Source of the DNA: a bacterium
GTDB lineage: Bacteria > Desulfobacterota_D > UBA1144
Reading direction: 5' to 3'
NCBI GenBank assembly: GCA_002708105.2
Contig: PAOQ02000003.1
Span: 1 to 35,653 of the forward strand
DNA length: 35,653 bases
In this document: in pieces, positions 24,413-33,800 of the stretch
How the letters are laid out: each line of letters starts with the position of its first letter
Numbering within the stretch: position 1 is the stretch's first letter
The notes under the pieces: generated by a model
Databases searched by the model: none
The model's input: only the letters and a program-made list of their open reading frames with translations
What the model was told of the DNA's origin: nothing
Position numbers and translations under genes: made by a program

Positions 24413-24770
24413 AAGAGATATTTTCTTGCATGATTGGGTAATTGATGAAATACAATATCAATATTCTAAAGAATTTAATGAAATTAAGATAAATAAGTAC
24501 GATTCTAAAGATAATATTTTTGAAGGTATGTACCCTGATATAATCTTTGGAAACTATGGTCAAGTAGTTATGCTCGGAGAAGTTGAAGTTAATTCAACAA
24601 TTAATGATGAGTCTGTAAGTGAATGGAAGAAAATAATTTCTCTTGGCGTTAACCTGGTCTTATTTGTACCTAAAATAAAACTAAAGAAAGTAAGAGACAT
24701 GTGCTGGGATAATAAGTTAATTGAAAAAATTAAAGTTTCACCTTTTTCTGTTGATATTCCTATCAAGTAA
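24399..24770 (+). CDS. Hypothetical protein, possible PD-(D/E)XK-like fold
   Basis: Not a family I can name. The 123-residue product has Pro46-Asp47 (YPDIIFGN), a strand, then Glu61-Val-Glu63 (GEVEVNST), a helix with SEWKKI, and a strand NLVLFVPK. This order recalls the minimal PD-(D/E)XK nuclease fold, in which a PD is followed after a hairpin by (D/E)xK. Here the usual Lys is Glu, so it may use an E-x-E variant or have lost nuclease activity. The protein is acidic, cytosolic, with no membrane segment. It overlaps the end of nadK by 14 bases and converges on fmt with an 8-base overlap. Fold assignment is inference at moderate-low confidence; that the gene is real is likely. Confidence 0.65.
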   Translation: MDENKRDIFLHDWVIDEIQYQYSKEFNEIKINKYDSKDNIFEGMYPDIIFGNYGQVVMLGEVEVNSTINDESVSEWKKIISLGVNLVLFVPKIKLKKVRDMCWDNKLIEKIKVSPFSVDIPIK

Positions 24771-25689
24771 AGTGCGGATTTTCTATTTTAGAAATCCCAT
24801 TAATAAAATCTATACCCGAAATTTTTTTTTGCCCACTTTTTTGAATTTCTAAAATCTCAATATTAAGATCATTACATCCTACGACCATTGACCCATTAAT
24901 TTTTTTTATATTACCCTCTAAAATTTTTTCTGAATTATGAGGTTTGATTTTATAAACTTTTACCATTGTTCCCTCTAAAGTCGTATGCGCAATAGGCCAT
25001 GGATTACAGCCTCTGATTAGGGAGTTTATTCGACTAAATTTAGATTTCCAGTTTATTCTACCATCTTCCTTACACATCTTTGGCGCCATTGTAGCTTCAT
25101 CATTATTTTGTTTATTATAAGCAACATTCAATCCATCCCTAAATCTATTAACTAGCTTAACTATTTCGTTAGCTCCAATTTCTGCTAATTTATTTGTTAA
25201 TGTTAAAGTTGTATCTTCATTGTGAATTTGTATTTTTGATTGAGATATAATATCTCCAGTATCCATTCCTATATCCATTTTCATTAATGTAATTCCTGTT
25301 TCCTTTTCACCATTTATTATTGCTCTATTTATAGGTGCGGCACCGCGAAATTTTGGCAATAGAGATGCATGTATATTTATACAGCCAATCTTTGGTATAT
25401 TAAGAATTTCGTTATTTAAAATTTTCCCATATGCTGCAACACAAATTAAATCAGGGTTAATCTCTTTTATATTTTCAATAAAATCAGTATTATTTTTCAG
25501 TTTTTCTGGTTGAAGATATTTTAATCCCTTTTCAACACAATATTTCTTAACCGGAGACAATAGTATTTCTTTTTTTCTTCCAACAGGTTTGTCTGGCTGA
25601 GTCACTACTAGTTCGACATTAAAACTTTTATCCAAAGCTTTCAGACTTAATAGAGCAAATTCTGGTGTTCCCATAAAAATAATTTTCAT
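24763..25689 (-). CDS. fmt: Methionyl-tRNA formyltransferase
   Basis: Formylates initiator Met-tRNA with 10-formyl-tetrahydrofolate. I chose the ATG at 25689 (308 residues) because the product then starts MKIIFMGTPEFALLSL, as in the family. The longer frame from 25734 adds 15 residues that cover the putative promoter. Further motifs: TQPDKPVGRKKE, NPDLICVAAYGKIL, INIHASLLPKFRGAAPINRAI, the catalytic NxH...D pattern with MKMDIGMDTGDI, and a C-terminal domain with GCNPWPIAHT. def is not adjacent. Confidence 0.94.
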   Translation of the reverse strand: MKIIFMGTPEFALLSLKALDKSFNVELVVTQPDKPVGRKKEILLSPVKKYCVEKGLKYLQPEKLKNNTDFIENIKEINPDLICVAAYGKILNNEILNIPKIGCINIHASLLPKFRGAAPINRAIINGEKETGITLMKMDIGMDTGDIISQSKIQIHNEDTTLTLTNKLAEIGANEIVKLVNRFRDGLNVAYNKQNNDEATMAPKMCKEDGRINWKSKFSRINSLIRGCNPWPIAHTTLEGTMVKVYKIKPHNSEKILEGNIKKINGSMVVGCNDLNIEILEIQKSGQKKISGIDFINGISKIENPHFT

Positions 25690-25704
25690 TTTCTGATGTA
25701 TAAT

Positions 25705-25734
25705 ATTATATTCGAAATATTTAACTGGATACAA
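25705..25734 (-). promoter_or_regulatory. Putative promoter for fmt
   Basis: On the minus strand TTGTAT (25734-25729), 18-base spacer, perfect TATAAT (25710-25705), with the fmt ATG 15 bases downstream. This placement supports the short fmt start. A 7-bp inverted repeat overlaps the -35 box. Confidence 0.55.
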
Positions 25735-25749
25735 TAAATAAGATTGTAT
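25729..25749. repeat. Perfect 7-bp inverted repeat in divergent fmt/htrA gap
   Basis: ATACAAT (25729-25735), 7-base spacer, ATTGTAT (25743-25749). It overlaps the -35 box proposed for fmt and lies 15 bases before the protease ATG. It could be an operator; chance symmetry is possible in such AT-rich DNA. Confidence 0.4.
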
Positions 25750-25763
25750 ATATTTTATTAATT

Positions 25764-27122
25764 ATGAAAAATTTTTTTAATATTCTCTTAACTTTTAGCT
25801 TTTTTTTCCTTTTAACTTTAACCTCTAGTCTTAGAAGTAGCACCTTACCTGATTTGATAGAAAGCTTAACGAGCTCTGTAGTTAGAATTGAAACAACTAA
25901 TATTACTAAACAAAACCCTCATATAACAGGTGACCCATTTTTTGATGAGTTTTTTAGGCGTCAATTTGGTGATGAAACACGACCTAGAACATCAAAGGGG
26001 CTAGGATCAGGTTTTATTTATTCTGCTGACGGATATGTTGTGACTAATTTTCATGTCATAGAAAAAGCAAATGATATATCAGTTGTTCTTGAAGATGACA
26101 ATAGATATGAAGCCGAAGTTGTGGGAACGGACCCTAGAACAGATTTAGCTTTATTAAAAATATCAGGTGATATAGCTCTTAATAAAGTTAAGATTGGAGA
26201 TTCTGATAAACTAAGAATCGGAGAAGGAGTAATAGCGATTGGGAACCCATTAGGTTTTGGTGCTACTGTAACAACAGGAATTATTAGCGCTAAGGGCAGG
26301 TACATTGATGGCTTGGGAACATATGTTGATTTTCTTCAAACCGATGCAGCTCTCAATAGAGGGAATAGTGGTGGACCACTCTTTAATTTCAACGGAGAGG
26401 TTGTCGGTGTAAATACTGCTATAGCTGCTAATGGGCAAGGAATCGGGTTTGCCATACCTATATCAATGGCAATTAATGTTATAAAAGATTTACAGAATAC
26501 CGGAAAGGTACAAAGAGGTTGGATGGGGGTTGTAGTTCAAAAAATTACTCCTGAAATTGCTGATTCATTGGGACTAAAGTCGACAAAGGGTGCTTTAATC
26601 AGCAGAGTTCTTAATGATGGACCAGCTTTTAAAGCCAAACTAAAAAGGGGCGATATAATTCTTTCAATAAATAAAAATAAAGTATTAACATATGAAGATT
26701 TGCCAAAAGAAGTTGGGAAATTGAAACCTGGGACTAAAGTTAGCTTAGTTATTCTAAGAGACTCAAAAGAATTAGATTTTGATGTGGAACTTGGTGATAT
26801 CCCGGAACCAAAGATTACACAGGCAACTAAATCTGACGCAGCTGCAAAAAAGTTTGGGATAATTGTCAATGAGGTGCTTGATCCTTCAGAAAATAACAAA
26901 ACAATGATATTAGTGACAAATATCGCTAAGGGCTCTAGTGAGTCTAGGATTTTTCAAAAAGGAGATGTTATTTTAGAAATTAATAGACAAGTTATAGATA
27001 ATATTAAATCATTTAATTTGGCTCTAAAAAAAATTAAGTCAGGACAAAATTGTTTGTTTTTGATTCAAAGGAAGAATAAGGACTCTGAATTAACACTTTA
27101 TAAGTCGGTAAAATCTAACTGA
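25764..27122 (+). CDS. degP: Periplasmic serine protease, HtrA/DegP family
   Basis: Periplasmic quality-control protease and chaperone. A hydrophobic signal sequence covers about residues 4-24 (FFNILLTFSFFFLLTLT). The trypsin-like domain carries the full triad: His 97 (TNFHVIEKA), Asp 127 (DPRTDLALLK) and Ser 202 (GNSGGPLF). Two PDZ domains follow, about 245-335 (RGWMGVVVQKITPEIADSLG) and 350-447 (with IFQKGDVILEINRQVIDN). At 452 residues it matches DegP/DegQ-type enzymes. It ends two bases before the convergent thiG stop. The region to its left contains a dyad that may be regulatory. Whether it is the DegP or DegQ functional type cannot be read from sequence. Confidence 0.94.
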   Translation: MKNFFNILLTFSFFFLLTLTSSLRSSTLPDLIESLTSSVVRIETTNITKQNPHITGDPFFDEFFRRQFGDETRPRTSKGLGSGFIYSADGYVVTNFHVIEKANDISVVLEDDNRYEAEVVGTDPRTDLALLKISGDIALNKVKIGDSDKLRIGEGVIAIGNPLGFGATVTTGIISAKGRYIDGLGTYVDFLQTDAALNRGNSGGPLFNFNGEVVGVNTAIAANGQGIGFAIPISMAINVIKDLQNTGKVQRGWMGVVVQKITPEIADSLGLKSTKGALISRVLNDGPAFKAKLKRGDIILSINKNKVLTYEDLPKEVGKLKPGTKVSLVILRDSKELDFDVELGDIPEPKITQATKSDAAAKKFGIIVNEVLDPSENNKTMILVTNIAKGSSESRIFQKGDVILEINRQVIDNIKSFNLALKKIKSGQNCLFLIQRKNKDSELTLYKSVKSN

Positions 27123-27124
27123 TT

Positions 27125-27892
27125 TTATTTTTTCTTAAAAGGCATTCCAATATTAGTAGTTGATGCAGTAGCAAAATTTCTTATTGGTATGAGTCCTGAG
27201 TCTATGGATATTTTAGCAGCATCAATTGATAGTTTAAGTGCTTGTGCAAATTTTTTTGGATAATTTGCTTTTGAGATTGCAGTATTAAGTAATACGCCAT
27301 CATATCCTAACTCAAATGCTTCACACACATGAGATATTCTTCCTATTCCAGCATCAATAATGAGAGTTAAATCTTCGATCTCATTCCTGATTTTTAATAG
27401 TTTATCTGGATTTTCTAAGCCTCTACCAGATCCTATCTGTGATCCCCAAGGCATAATGACTTTACATCCTATCGATTTCATTGTTTTTACAAATTTTATA
27501 TCATCTGTCGTGTAAGGTAGGACTTTAAACCCTTTTTTTAGCAATTTTTCACCAGCTTTTATTGTATTCTTCATGGAGGGTTTTAAAGTTAGGTCATCTT
27601 CTATTACTTCTAATTTGATTAAATCAGTCTGAAATATTTCTCTTGCCATCTCAGCGGTGACTACAGCTTCATCTATAGATAGGCAACCTGCTGTATTTGG
27701 TAGAATCGTACACTTAGTTTTTTTTATCAGATTTAAGAAGTTATTATTTTCACTCTTTTTTAATCTTCTGACGGCAACAGTTATCATTTCGCAGTTTAAA
27801 ATTTTTACACAATCAATAAAAGTCTGTGGTGATGGATAACCCGATGAACCTAATATGATATTTGTTTTTAATTTAATGTCATATATTTGCAT
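27125..27892 (-). CDS. thiG: Thiazole synthase ThiG
   Basis: Forms the thiazole phosphate of thiamine from DXP, dehydroglycine and the ThiS thiocarboxylate. The 255-residue TIM barrel shows NIILGSSGYPSPQTF, ITVAVRRLKK, LPNTAGCLSIDEAV, the Schiff-base Lys 93 in LIKLEVIEDD, VLPYTTDDIKFVKTM, VIMPWGSQIGSGRGL, DAGIGRISHVCEAFELGYDG and LLNTAISKA. Its ATG directly follows the thiS stop. It is the last gene of thiO-thiS-thiG. Confidence 0.96.
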   Translation of the reverse strand: MQIYDIKLKTNIILGSSGYPSPQTFIDCVKILNCEMITVAVRRLKKSENNNFLNLIKKTKCTILPNTAGCLSIDEAVVTAEMAREIFQTDLIKLEVIEDDLTLKPSMKNTIKAGEKLLKKGFKVLPYTTDDIKFVKTMKSIGCKVIMPWGSQIGSGRGLENPDKLLKIRNEIEDLTLIIDAGIGRISHVCEAFELGYDGVLLNTAISKANYPKKFAQALKLSIDAAKISIDSGLIPIRNFATASTTNIGMPFKKK

Positions 27893-28096
27893 TTATCCCC
27901 CAGGTTGTGCTGTCACTACTTCAACCTTATCCCCTTCCTTAATAATTATATCTTTATATCTCGATTTGGGGATAAATTCGTTGTTAAGGGCAACTGCATA
28001 AGAGGACCGTGATTGAGTAAAATTCAATTTAAGTAGTTTTGATAAACTTAATTCTTGATCAAGATTGGTTTTAATGCCATTAATATAAATTACCAT
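27893..28096 (-). CDS. thiS: Sulfur carrier protein ThiS
   Basis: Ubiquitin-like sulfur carrier for thiazole synthesis. The 67-residue protein begins MVIYINGIKTNLDQELSLS, contains SSYAVALNNEFIPKSRYKD, and ends GDKVEVVTAQPGG. The terminal Gly-Gly is the site of adenylation and thiocarboxylate formation. thiF, which would activate it, is not in the window. Five bases separate it from thiO, and none separates it from thiG. Confidence 0.95.
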   Translation of the reverse strand: MVIYINGIKTNLDQELSLSKLLKLNFTQSRSSYAVALNNEFIPKSRYKDIIIKEGDKVEVVTAQPGG

Positions 28097-28101
28097 CTGA
28101 A

Positions 28102-29166
28102 TTAATTATAAATGTAATATAAATCCTTGTCTTTTATATCTTTTAAGCAATATTGAACAACCAAGTCAGAAATGATAGGTGACAATAAATATCCATGTCG
28201 GAATAAACCATTTGCCGAAATATAATCATCATTAATTCGAATTTTAGGAAGGTTATCAAAAAAGGCAGGCCTACAATTATTAGATAAAGCAGTAATTCTA
28301 GCTTCAGAAAACTTTTTTGATATTACTAGTGATGAATTTAGCAATTCAATTGCAGATCTAATAGAAACAGGAGAAAAGTCTTCGCTTTCAATTTCTGATG
28401 CTCCAATTAAATATTTATAATCTTCACGGGGAGTTATATAAACTGGATACCTAAAATGATTTAGTCTAATCGGTCTTGAAATTTTTATTTCAGGCGCTAA
28501 AACTTCAATGATCTCACCTCTGACACCTCTTATTTTGTCTTTGTTGCTGAATGTTCCTAAGCCACAGCATTCAACAACGAAGTCGAATTTAATTTTCTTT
28601 TTATTGGATAATGAAATCTCATGATTCTTAATTTGCTTAACATGAGAATTAAAATTAATTATAGATCCTTTCTTTAATATAAACTCAGACAACTCGATCA
28701 TTATTTGTTTTGTGTCAATTTGACCTTCTTTATTAAAAAATAAGCCAATTAAATTTGTAGAATCAATATCTGGTTCTAAGGATCGAATTTTCTTGTTTGA
28801 TATTATTTTAAACTTGGATTTAGTATATTCATTAGTTCTAATGCATATTGATTCCAATTCGTTTTCATGATCTTTATCCGCAACAATCAGACTACCCTTA
28901 GTTTGAAAATAAACTTTCTTTTTTAATTCTCTAATGATTTTTTTCCATCTTTCAAGAGAGTCATATCCAAGATCAAAGATTTTTTTATCACTATGTATTA
29001 ATTCACTATAAGGTGATAGCATTCCAGCAGCTGTCATACTACAATTTTTAAAATTATCTCTACTATTTTTTTCAAATATTGTGACCTGGTGCCCTAATTT
29101 GGAAAAGGCATATCCTATTAATAAGCCCATAATTCCACTTCCAACTATGCCTATTGTTTTCTTCAC
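28102..29166 (-). CDS. thiO: Glycine oxidase ThiO (FAD-dependent)
   Basis: Oxidises glycine to iminoglyoxylate, the dehydroglycine needed by ThiG. This implies an oxygen-dependent route rather than ThiH. The FAD-binding IGIVGSGIMGLLIGYAFSKLG opens the protein, followed by VTIFEK, SMTAAGMLSPYSE, RGVRGEIIEVLAP, PVYITPREDYKYLIGAS and NGLFRHGYLLSPI near the C-terminus, all of the DAO/ThiO family. At 354 residues it is of normal length. The start is a GTG at 29166 with no clear Shine-Dalgarno; no better in-frame start retains the dinucleotide-binding motif. It is first in thiO-thiS-thiG. Confidence 0.92.
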   Translation of the reverse strand: MKKTIGIVGSGIMGLLIGYAFSKLGHQVTIFEKNSRDNFKNCSMTAAGMLSPYSELIHSDKKIFDLGYDSLERWKKIIRELKKKVYFQTKGSLIVADKDHENELESICIRTNEYTKSKFKIISNKKIRSLEPDIDSTNLIGLFFNKEGQIDTKQIMIELSEFILKKGSIINFNSHVKQIKNHEISLSNKKKIKFDFVVECCGLGTFSNKDKIRGVRGEIIEVLAPEIKISRPIRLNHFRYPVYITPREDYKYLIGASEIESEDFSPVSIRSAIELLNSSLVISKKFSEARITALSNNCRPAFFDNLPKIRINDDYISANGLFRHGYLLSPIISDLVVQYCLKDIKDKDLYYIYN

Positions 29167-29175
29167 ATAAATATT

Positions 29176-29204
29176 TTACACAATGTGGCTATAGATGTTA
29201 TAAA
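29176..29204 (+). promoter_or_regulatory. Putative promoter for the PpiD-like gene
   Basis: TTACAC (29176-29181), exactly 17 bases, TATAAA (29199-29204). The ATG at 29236 is 32 bases downstream. A GTG at 29185 in the same frame lies inside this promoter, so it is not the start. Confidence 0.55.
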
Positions 29205-29235
29205 AATATATCTCTTATATGCTATATTCTTAATT

Positions 29236-30744
29236 ATGTTTTTCTCTTATATTAAGAGCTTTATCAGTAAGACTATCATTGCACTGTTGGGATTGGGATT
29301 AGTAATAAGTCTAAGTGTAGGGACCGATATAATTTCTTTTGGAATGTCCGACAAAGTAGTCGCAGAAGTAAATAATAAAGAAATTTCTCTTCAAGAGTTC
29401 AATTATTTCAGGAAATTAAAATTCTCTCAGTTATCTAAAAAGCTTCTTTCAGATAAAGAAGCATTAAAAATTATTGATAGAGAAATTGTTAATACAATTG
29501 CTAGGAGAAAAGTCTCATCTAATCAAGCGTTAAGTCTTGGATTAATTGTTTCGCAGGAAGAGCTGAAGAATAAAATTAAGGATACTTTAATGTTTAAGGA
29601 TAATGGTCAATTTATAGGTTTTGATAGATATAAGGTAAGAGTAAAAGATGCTTTTGGATTAAAAGTAGAAGTCTTTGAACAGATATTAAAAGAAGAAATT
29701 TTAACAGACAAGCTAGAGTCCTTATTTTATTCATTTGTTTTTGTTTCTGACACAGAAATTAAGCAGAAGTTTATAAATGATTCAACTAAGCTTAATTTTT
29801 ATGTAATCAGATCTACAAATGAGAGTTACAAGACACCTAACTTTAATGAGAATGAAGTTAAAGAATTTATTAATTCATTGCAAGCAGATACTAAAGAGTC
29901 GGAATCGACATATAGGTTAGTTGAGCTTGACTATAAGTACATTACTAAAGATATTGAGATTACAAAAGAAGATATTGATACATTTATTTTAAATTATTCC
30001 GAAGAAGAGGGTGAGATCTCAGACGAAAAAGTTAAGGAATTATTAAAGAAAAGAATTGCTATAAATTTATTCCCACAAAAGATTCAATATTTTAATCAGT
30101 TAGCTGAGATAAAGAGTTTTGATGAAATTCTTCGAGAACTTGCTGTAGAAAATATGATTAGGAATATTAATATTGATAAATCATCAAAAGGAATTTCACA
30201 AGATTTGATTAATCAAATTAAAAGGACAGATTTTAATAATCAGACTAAGGTTCTTTTTAGTGGAGACTCTATATTGATTGTAAGCAAATTAAATAAAAAG
30301 ATTTTTTCTAAAGAAGAAGCGATCAGTTCACTTAAATTTCGACATTTAGATCAATATGAAAAAAGTATATTAAATATACTAATAGAATCTAAGAAAATAA
30401 ATGATGAAGAAGCTTTCGAATTAATTAAGGGAGATACAAGATATACTTATGAATTTAATTATAATCTAAGTTTAGATGATTTTAATAGGATTTTAGGATC
30501 AGAAATCTCAATTAATACTATAAATGAAGGGAATTTCATACCTAAATTACAATCAACTGATGATGGTAATTTTGTAGTTTTTATAGAAAAGATTAGAAGG
30601 GCTGATTCAGATTTCCTATTATTAGACATAGACAAAATCAAAAAAGATATATCAATTCCTAGAAAAGAAAAAATTTATGGCAAATTTTTGTCTGAAATAT
30701 TTAATAACTCAACGATAAAATATAATAAAAAATATATTGAATAA
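29236..30744 (+). CDS. PpiD/SurA-N-like membrane-anchored chaperone, no isomerase domain seen
   Basis: Resembles the PpiD group of periplasmic folding factors anchored in the inner membrane. The N-terminus MFFSYIKSFISKTIIALLGL leads one membrane helix (about 11-30), then VVAEVNNKEISLQEFNYFRK (41-60), the typical opening of the SurA N-terminal chaperone domain. Helical text follows with EILTDKLESLFYSFVFVSDTEIKQKF and TYRLVELDYKYITKDIEITKEDID, as in PpiD. I see no parvulin isomerase signature such as a GGxLG motif. The ATG at 29236 gives 502 residues; the longer GTG frame is rejected because it overlaps a promoter. Divergent from thiO, and followed by smc after 70 bases. Confidence 0.75.
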   Translation: MFFSYIKSFISKTIIALLGLGLVISLSVGTDIISFGMSDKVVAEVNNKEISLQEFNYFRKLKFSQLSKKLLSDKEALKIIDREIVNTIARRKVSSNQALSLGLIVSQEELKNKIKDTLMFKDNGQFIGFDRYKVRVKDAFGLKVEVFEQILKEEILTDKLESLFYSFVFVSDTEIKQKFINDSTKLNFYVIRSTNESYKTPNFNENEVKEFINSLQADTKESESTYRLVELDYKYITKDIEITKEDIDTFILNYSEEEGEISDEKVKELLKKRIAINLFPQKIQYFNQLAEIKSFDEILRELAVENMIRNINIDKSSKGISQDLINQIKRTDFNNQTKVLFSGDSILIVSKLNKKIFSKEEAISSLKFRHLDQYEKSILNILIESKKINDEEAFELIKGDTRYTYEFNYNLSLDDFNRILGSEISINTINEGNFIPKLQSTDDGNFVVFIEKIRRADSDFLLLDIDKIKKDISIPRKEKIYGKFLSEIFNNSTIKYNKKYIE

Positions 30745-30777
30745 ATGAACTATCTTAAAAATACTTAATATTATCTA

Positions 30778-30806
30778 TTGCCTTTATAACTAATGTATTT
30801 TATTAT
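30778..30806 (+). promoter_or_regulatory. Putative promoter for smc, implying a leaderless mRNA
   Basis: TTGCCT (30778-30783), 17-base spacer, TATTAT (30801-30806). The smc ATG begins 9 bases after the end of the -10 box, so transcription would start within 0-2 bases of the ATG. No Shine-Dalgarno is present. Confidence 0.5.
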
Positions 30807-30814
30807 TTGCAAAA

Positions 30815-33800
30815 ATGAGAATAAAGTCCTTATATATTAAAGGTTTTAAGACATTCTATGATAAATCTTTAATAAAATTCGATAAAGAGATTTCTACAAT
30901 TGTTGGTCCCAATGGCTGTGGGAAGACCAATCTTTTAGATGCGATGAGGTGGGTTTTAGGAGAGCAAAACCCAAGATTGTTAAGGTTAGATTTAATGTCG
31001 CAAGTTGTCGCTGACGGAAATGATAATTTACCTAAGCAAAATTTCGCAGAAGTATCATTGCTAATAGAAAATGATGATAATGATGATTTTATAGAAACAG
31101 AAATAAAGAGAAAGCTATATAGATCGGGAGAAAGCGAATATTTTCTTAATGGAGAAAGATGCAGACTAAAAGATATTACTAATATTATTATGTCGGCGGG
31201 AGCAGGGTCTAGAACTTTTACAATAATTCCTCAAGGGCAAATTGATACTTATATAACATCAAAACCCGAAGAGAAAAAAAACTTAATTGATGAAGCAGCC
31301 GGTTTGGCGATTTATAAATCTAAAAGAGCTGAAACAGAAAGAAAAATTTTATTAGTTGAAGATAATTTAGAAAGAACTAGAGATATACAGCTTGAGATCA
31401 AGAAGCAAAAAGATTCTCTGGAGGAACAAGCTAAGGAGGCAGATCGATACTCTCAGCTTGTAGATAAATTTAAAAGTCTGGAAAAATTATTTTACAAAAG
31501 CAGATTTAGAGAACTTAATTTAAAGTTATCTGAATCAATACAGAAAAGGAATCAATATAATCAGGAAACTTCTGATATTGAGAAAGAAAGAGATAATATT
31601 AAATCTGAAATTTTTAAAAATGGTAAAAAGCAGGAAGATGTCGGAAAAAACATTGAGAATGATAATGCACTATTGTTAAATATTAAAGAAGAGAGAATTA
31701 CTTCGGGATCACAAGTAAACGTTTTCCAAAAGGAAAATATTCTTTTAATTGAAGAATTATCAAGAGCAAAAGAAGCCAAGAGTGAACTAAGAGAAGAAGT
31801 TGATAAGTTAATTTTAGAAACCCAAGCATTAGATAAGACTTATGAAACATTAGAGAAAAGATTATTAGATGTAAATGAAGAAGTTAGCTTTTCTTCTTTA
31901 GATGAAAATAAAACTTTAGGAATTACTCAAGATGAAGCCAAGGCTAGACTTTTGGATGCAGTTGAACGATATTCATCATTAAAAACAAGCTATTCAATTA
32001 TAGAAAATGAATTAAAAGACTTGGCTGTAAAACAAAGGGATTATGAAGGAGAGTCATATAAAGTAGAAGAGTCCATATCCGCCATAAAAAAAGAGATGGA
32101 GGAAATAAAGCAAAATTCTCTTAGGCTAGAATCAATTCGAGATAATTGTGAAAATAATAAAAAAGAAGAGGAAGATAAGCTCTTAAATAGTAATGGAAAA
32201 CTTAGAGAAATAAATGATAAATACGCTAAGATTAATTCTGATATTGAGGCAACCAAGTCAAGAGTAAAAGTTTTAGAAAACATTGAAGCAACCTATGGTT
32301 GGCTACCAGAAGGTATAAGGAATTTTGTTCACCAACTTAAAGGAAAAAGTGTGGATGGAACTGTTTCGGATTTCATTAAATCTAAGCCTGGATATGAAAA
32401 GGCTATTGAATCAGCTTTAGGAGAAAAACTAAAATGGATTCTTATTAATGATAAAGAAAATACTATAAGTACTATCCAGAAATTTAAGGAAACCTGCACA
32501 GGTAGGGGGACTTTTATATCATTGGATAATAGAAGAGTAGCTGGTGGGAGTCTAGAAATAGATCAGATAAGAATAATGGACTGTATAGAATGTAATCAAG
32601 AAAATCGTCCCTTTTTAGCTTCAATATTAGCCGATACGTATATAACAGAAAGTATACTAGAGGCAATAAAGGCAAGAGATAAATTTCCAAGTTTTAACTT
32701 CGTTACTAAAGATGGAGAGTTCTTTGACTCAAATGGTTCAATTTCTGTTGGGTCTGCTCCGGATAATATATTGCAAATAAAGGATGAGATTAAAGATTTA
32801 AATGATCAGAAAGCCAAGTTTGACAATGAAATGGATTTAATTCAAATAGAAATTAAAGACATTGAGGAAGAAATTTTTAATATTAACAATAGGATTGAAT
32901 CATTTAATAGCGAAATTCACTCATGTTCGGAATCATATGAATCTATTTCTAAAAAGCTGAATGATTTTAATTCTAAACTATCTGCTGAGACAACTTTAAT
33001 GCAAAATGTAAATTCCCAGTCAACTGATCTTGAAGCGAGTTTAACTTCAAAGAAAAATCAATTAGAGAAAATATATGATGAAATTAATTTAATTATTGAA
33101 GAAAAGAATGAGTTTGAGAAGAAATTTAATTTATTAGAAAAAGCGAAGGATATTTCTGGTTCTCATGTGGTGTTGGAATCTAAAAAGAATGAGATAAAAA
33201 ATTTAAAAGTATCTTTAAATGACCAAAATAATACTCGAAAGAATATTGATGAAAGAATAAACACTATTTCAATTAAAATTGAAGGAGAAACATCAAGAAT
33301 TATTAGTTTGGAGGATAATATAGAGTCTAATTCTTTAGAATTAGAGAAACTTAAAAAAATTAGTGATGATTTAAATATCAAAGAGAACAACATGCAATCA
33401 AAAATCAATGATGCTAAAGATAGCCTGCTTGAAATCAAAAATATAATCACTCAGAATTCACTTCAAAAGAGTCAAAAAGAAGATGATTTAGAAATGAGGC
33501 GCCAGGAGTCTTTTGAGTTAGAATCTAATGTTCAGAAGGTAGAGTTAGAAATTGAACAACTAATGGAAAATATAAATCCAGAATTTGAAAGTAACGATAT
33601 TAAAAATGTTTCCAAAGAAGAAAATGAGGAAATTTTAATTTTAGAAAAAAATAATGATTTATCAAAATCAAAATTCAATAAATTGCAGAAATCTATAGAA
33701 ACTTTTGGTCCTGTTAATCTATTAGCACCTGAGGAGTTTTATAAATTAAAAGAAAGATTTGATTTTACAGAATCACAGATTTCCGACTTAGATGAATCAT

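Noticed and set aside
24399-24770. Calling this protein an active restriction nuclease
   Set aside because: The catalytic Lys is not present in the expected place and there is no methyltransferase nearby; only a fold similarity is suggested.
29185-29235. GTG at 29185 as start of the PpiD-like gene
   Set aside because: It lies between the -35 and -10 boxes of a good promoter, and the ATG at 29236 gives the typical N-terminus with one membrane anchor.
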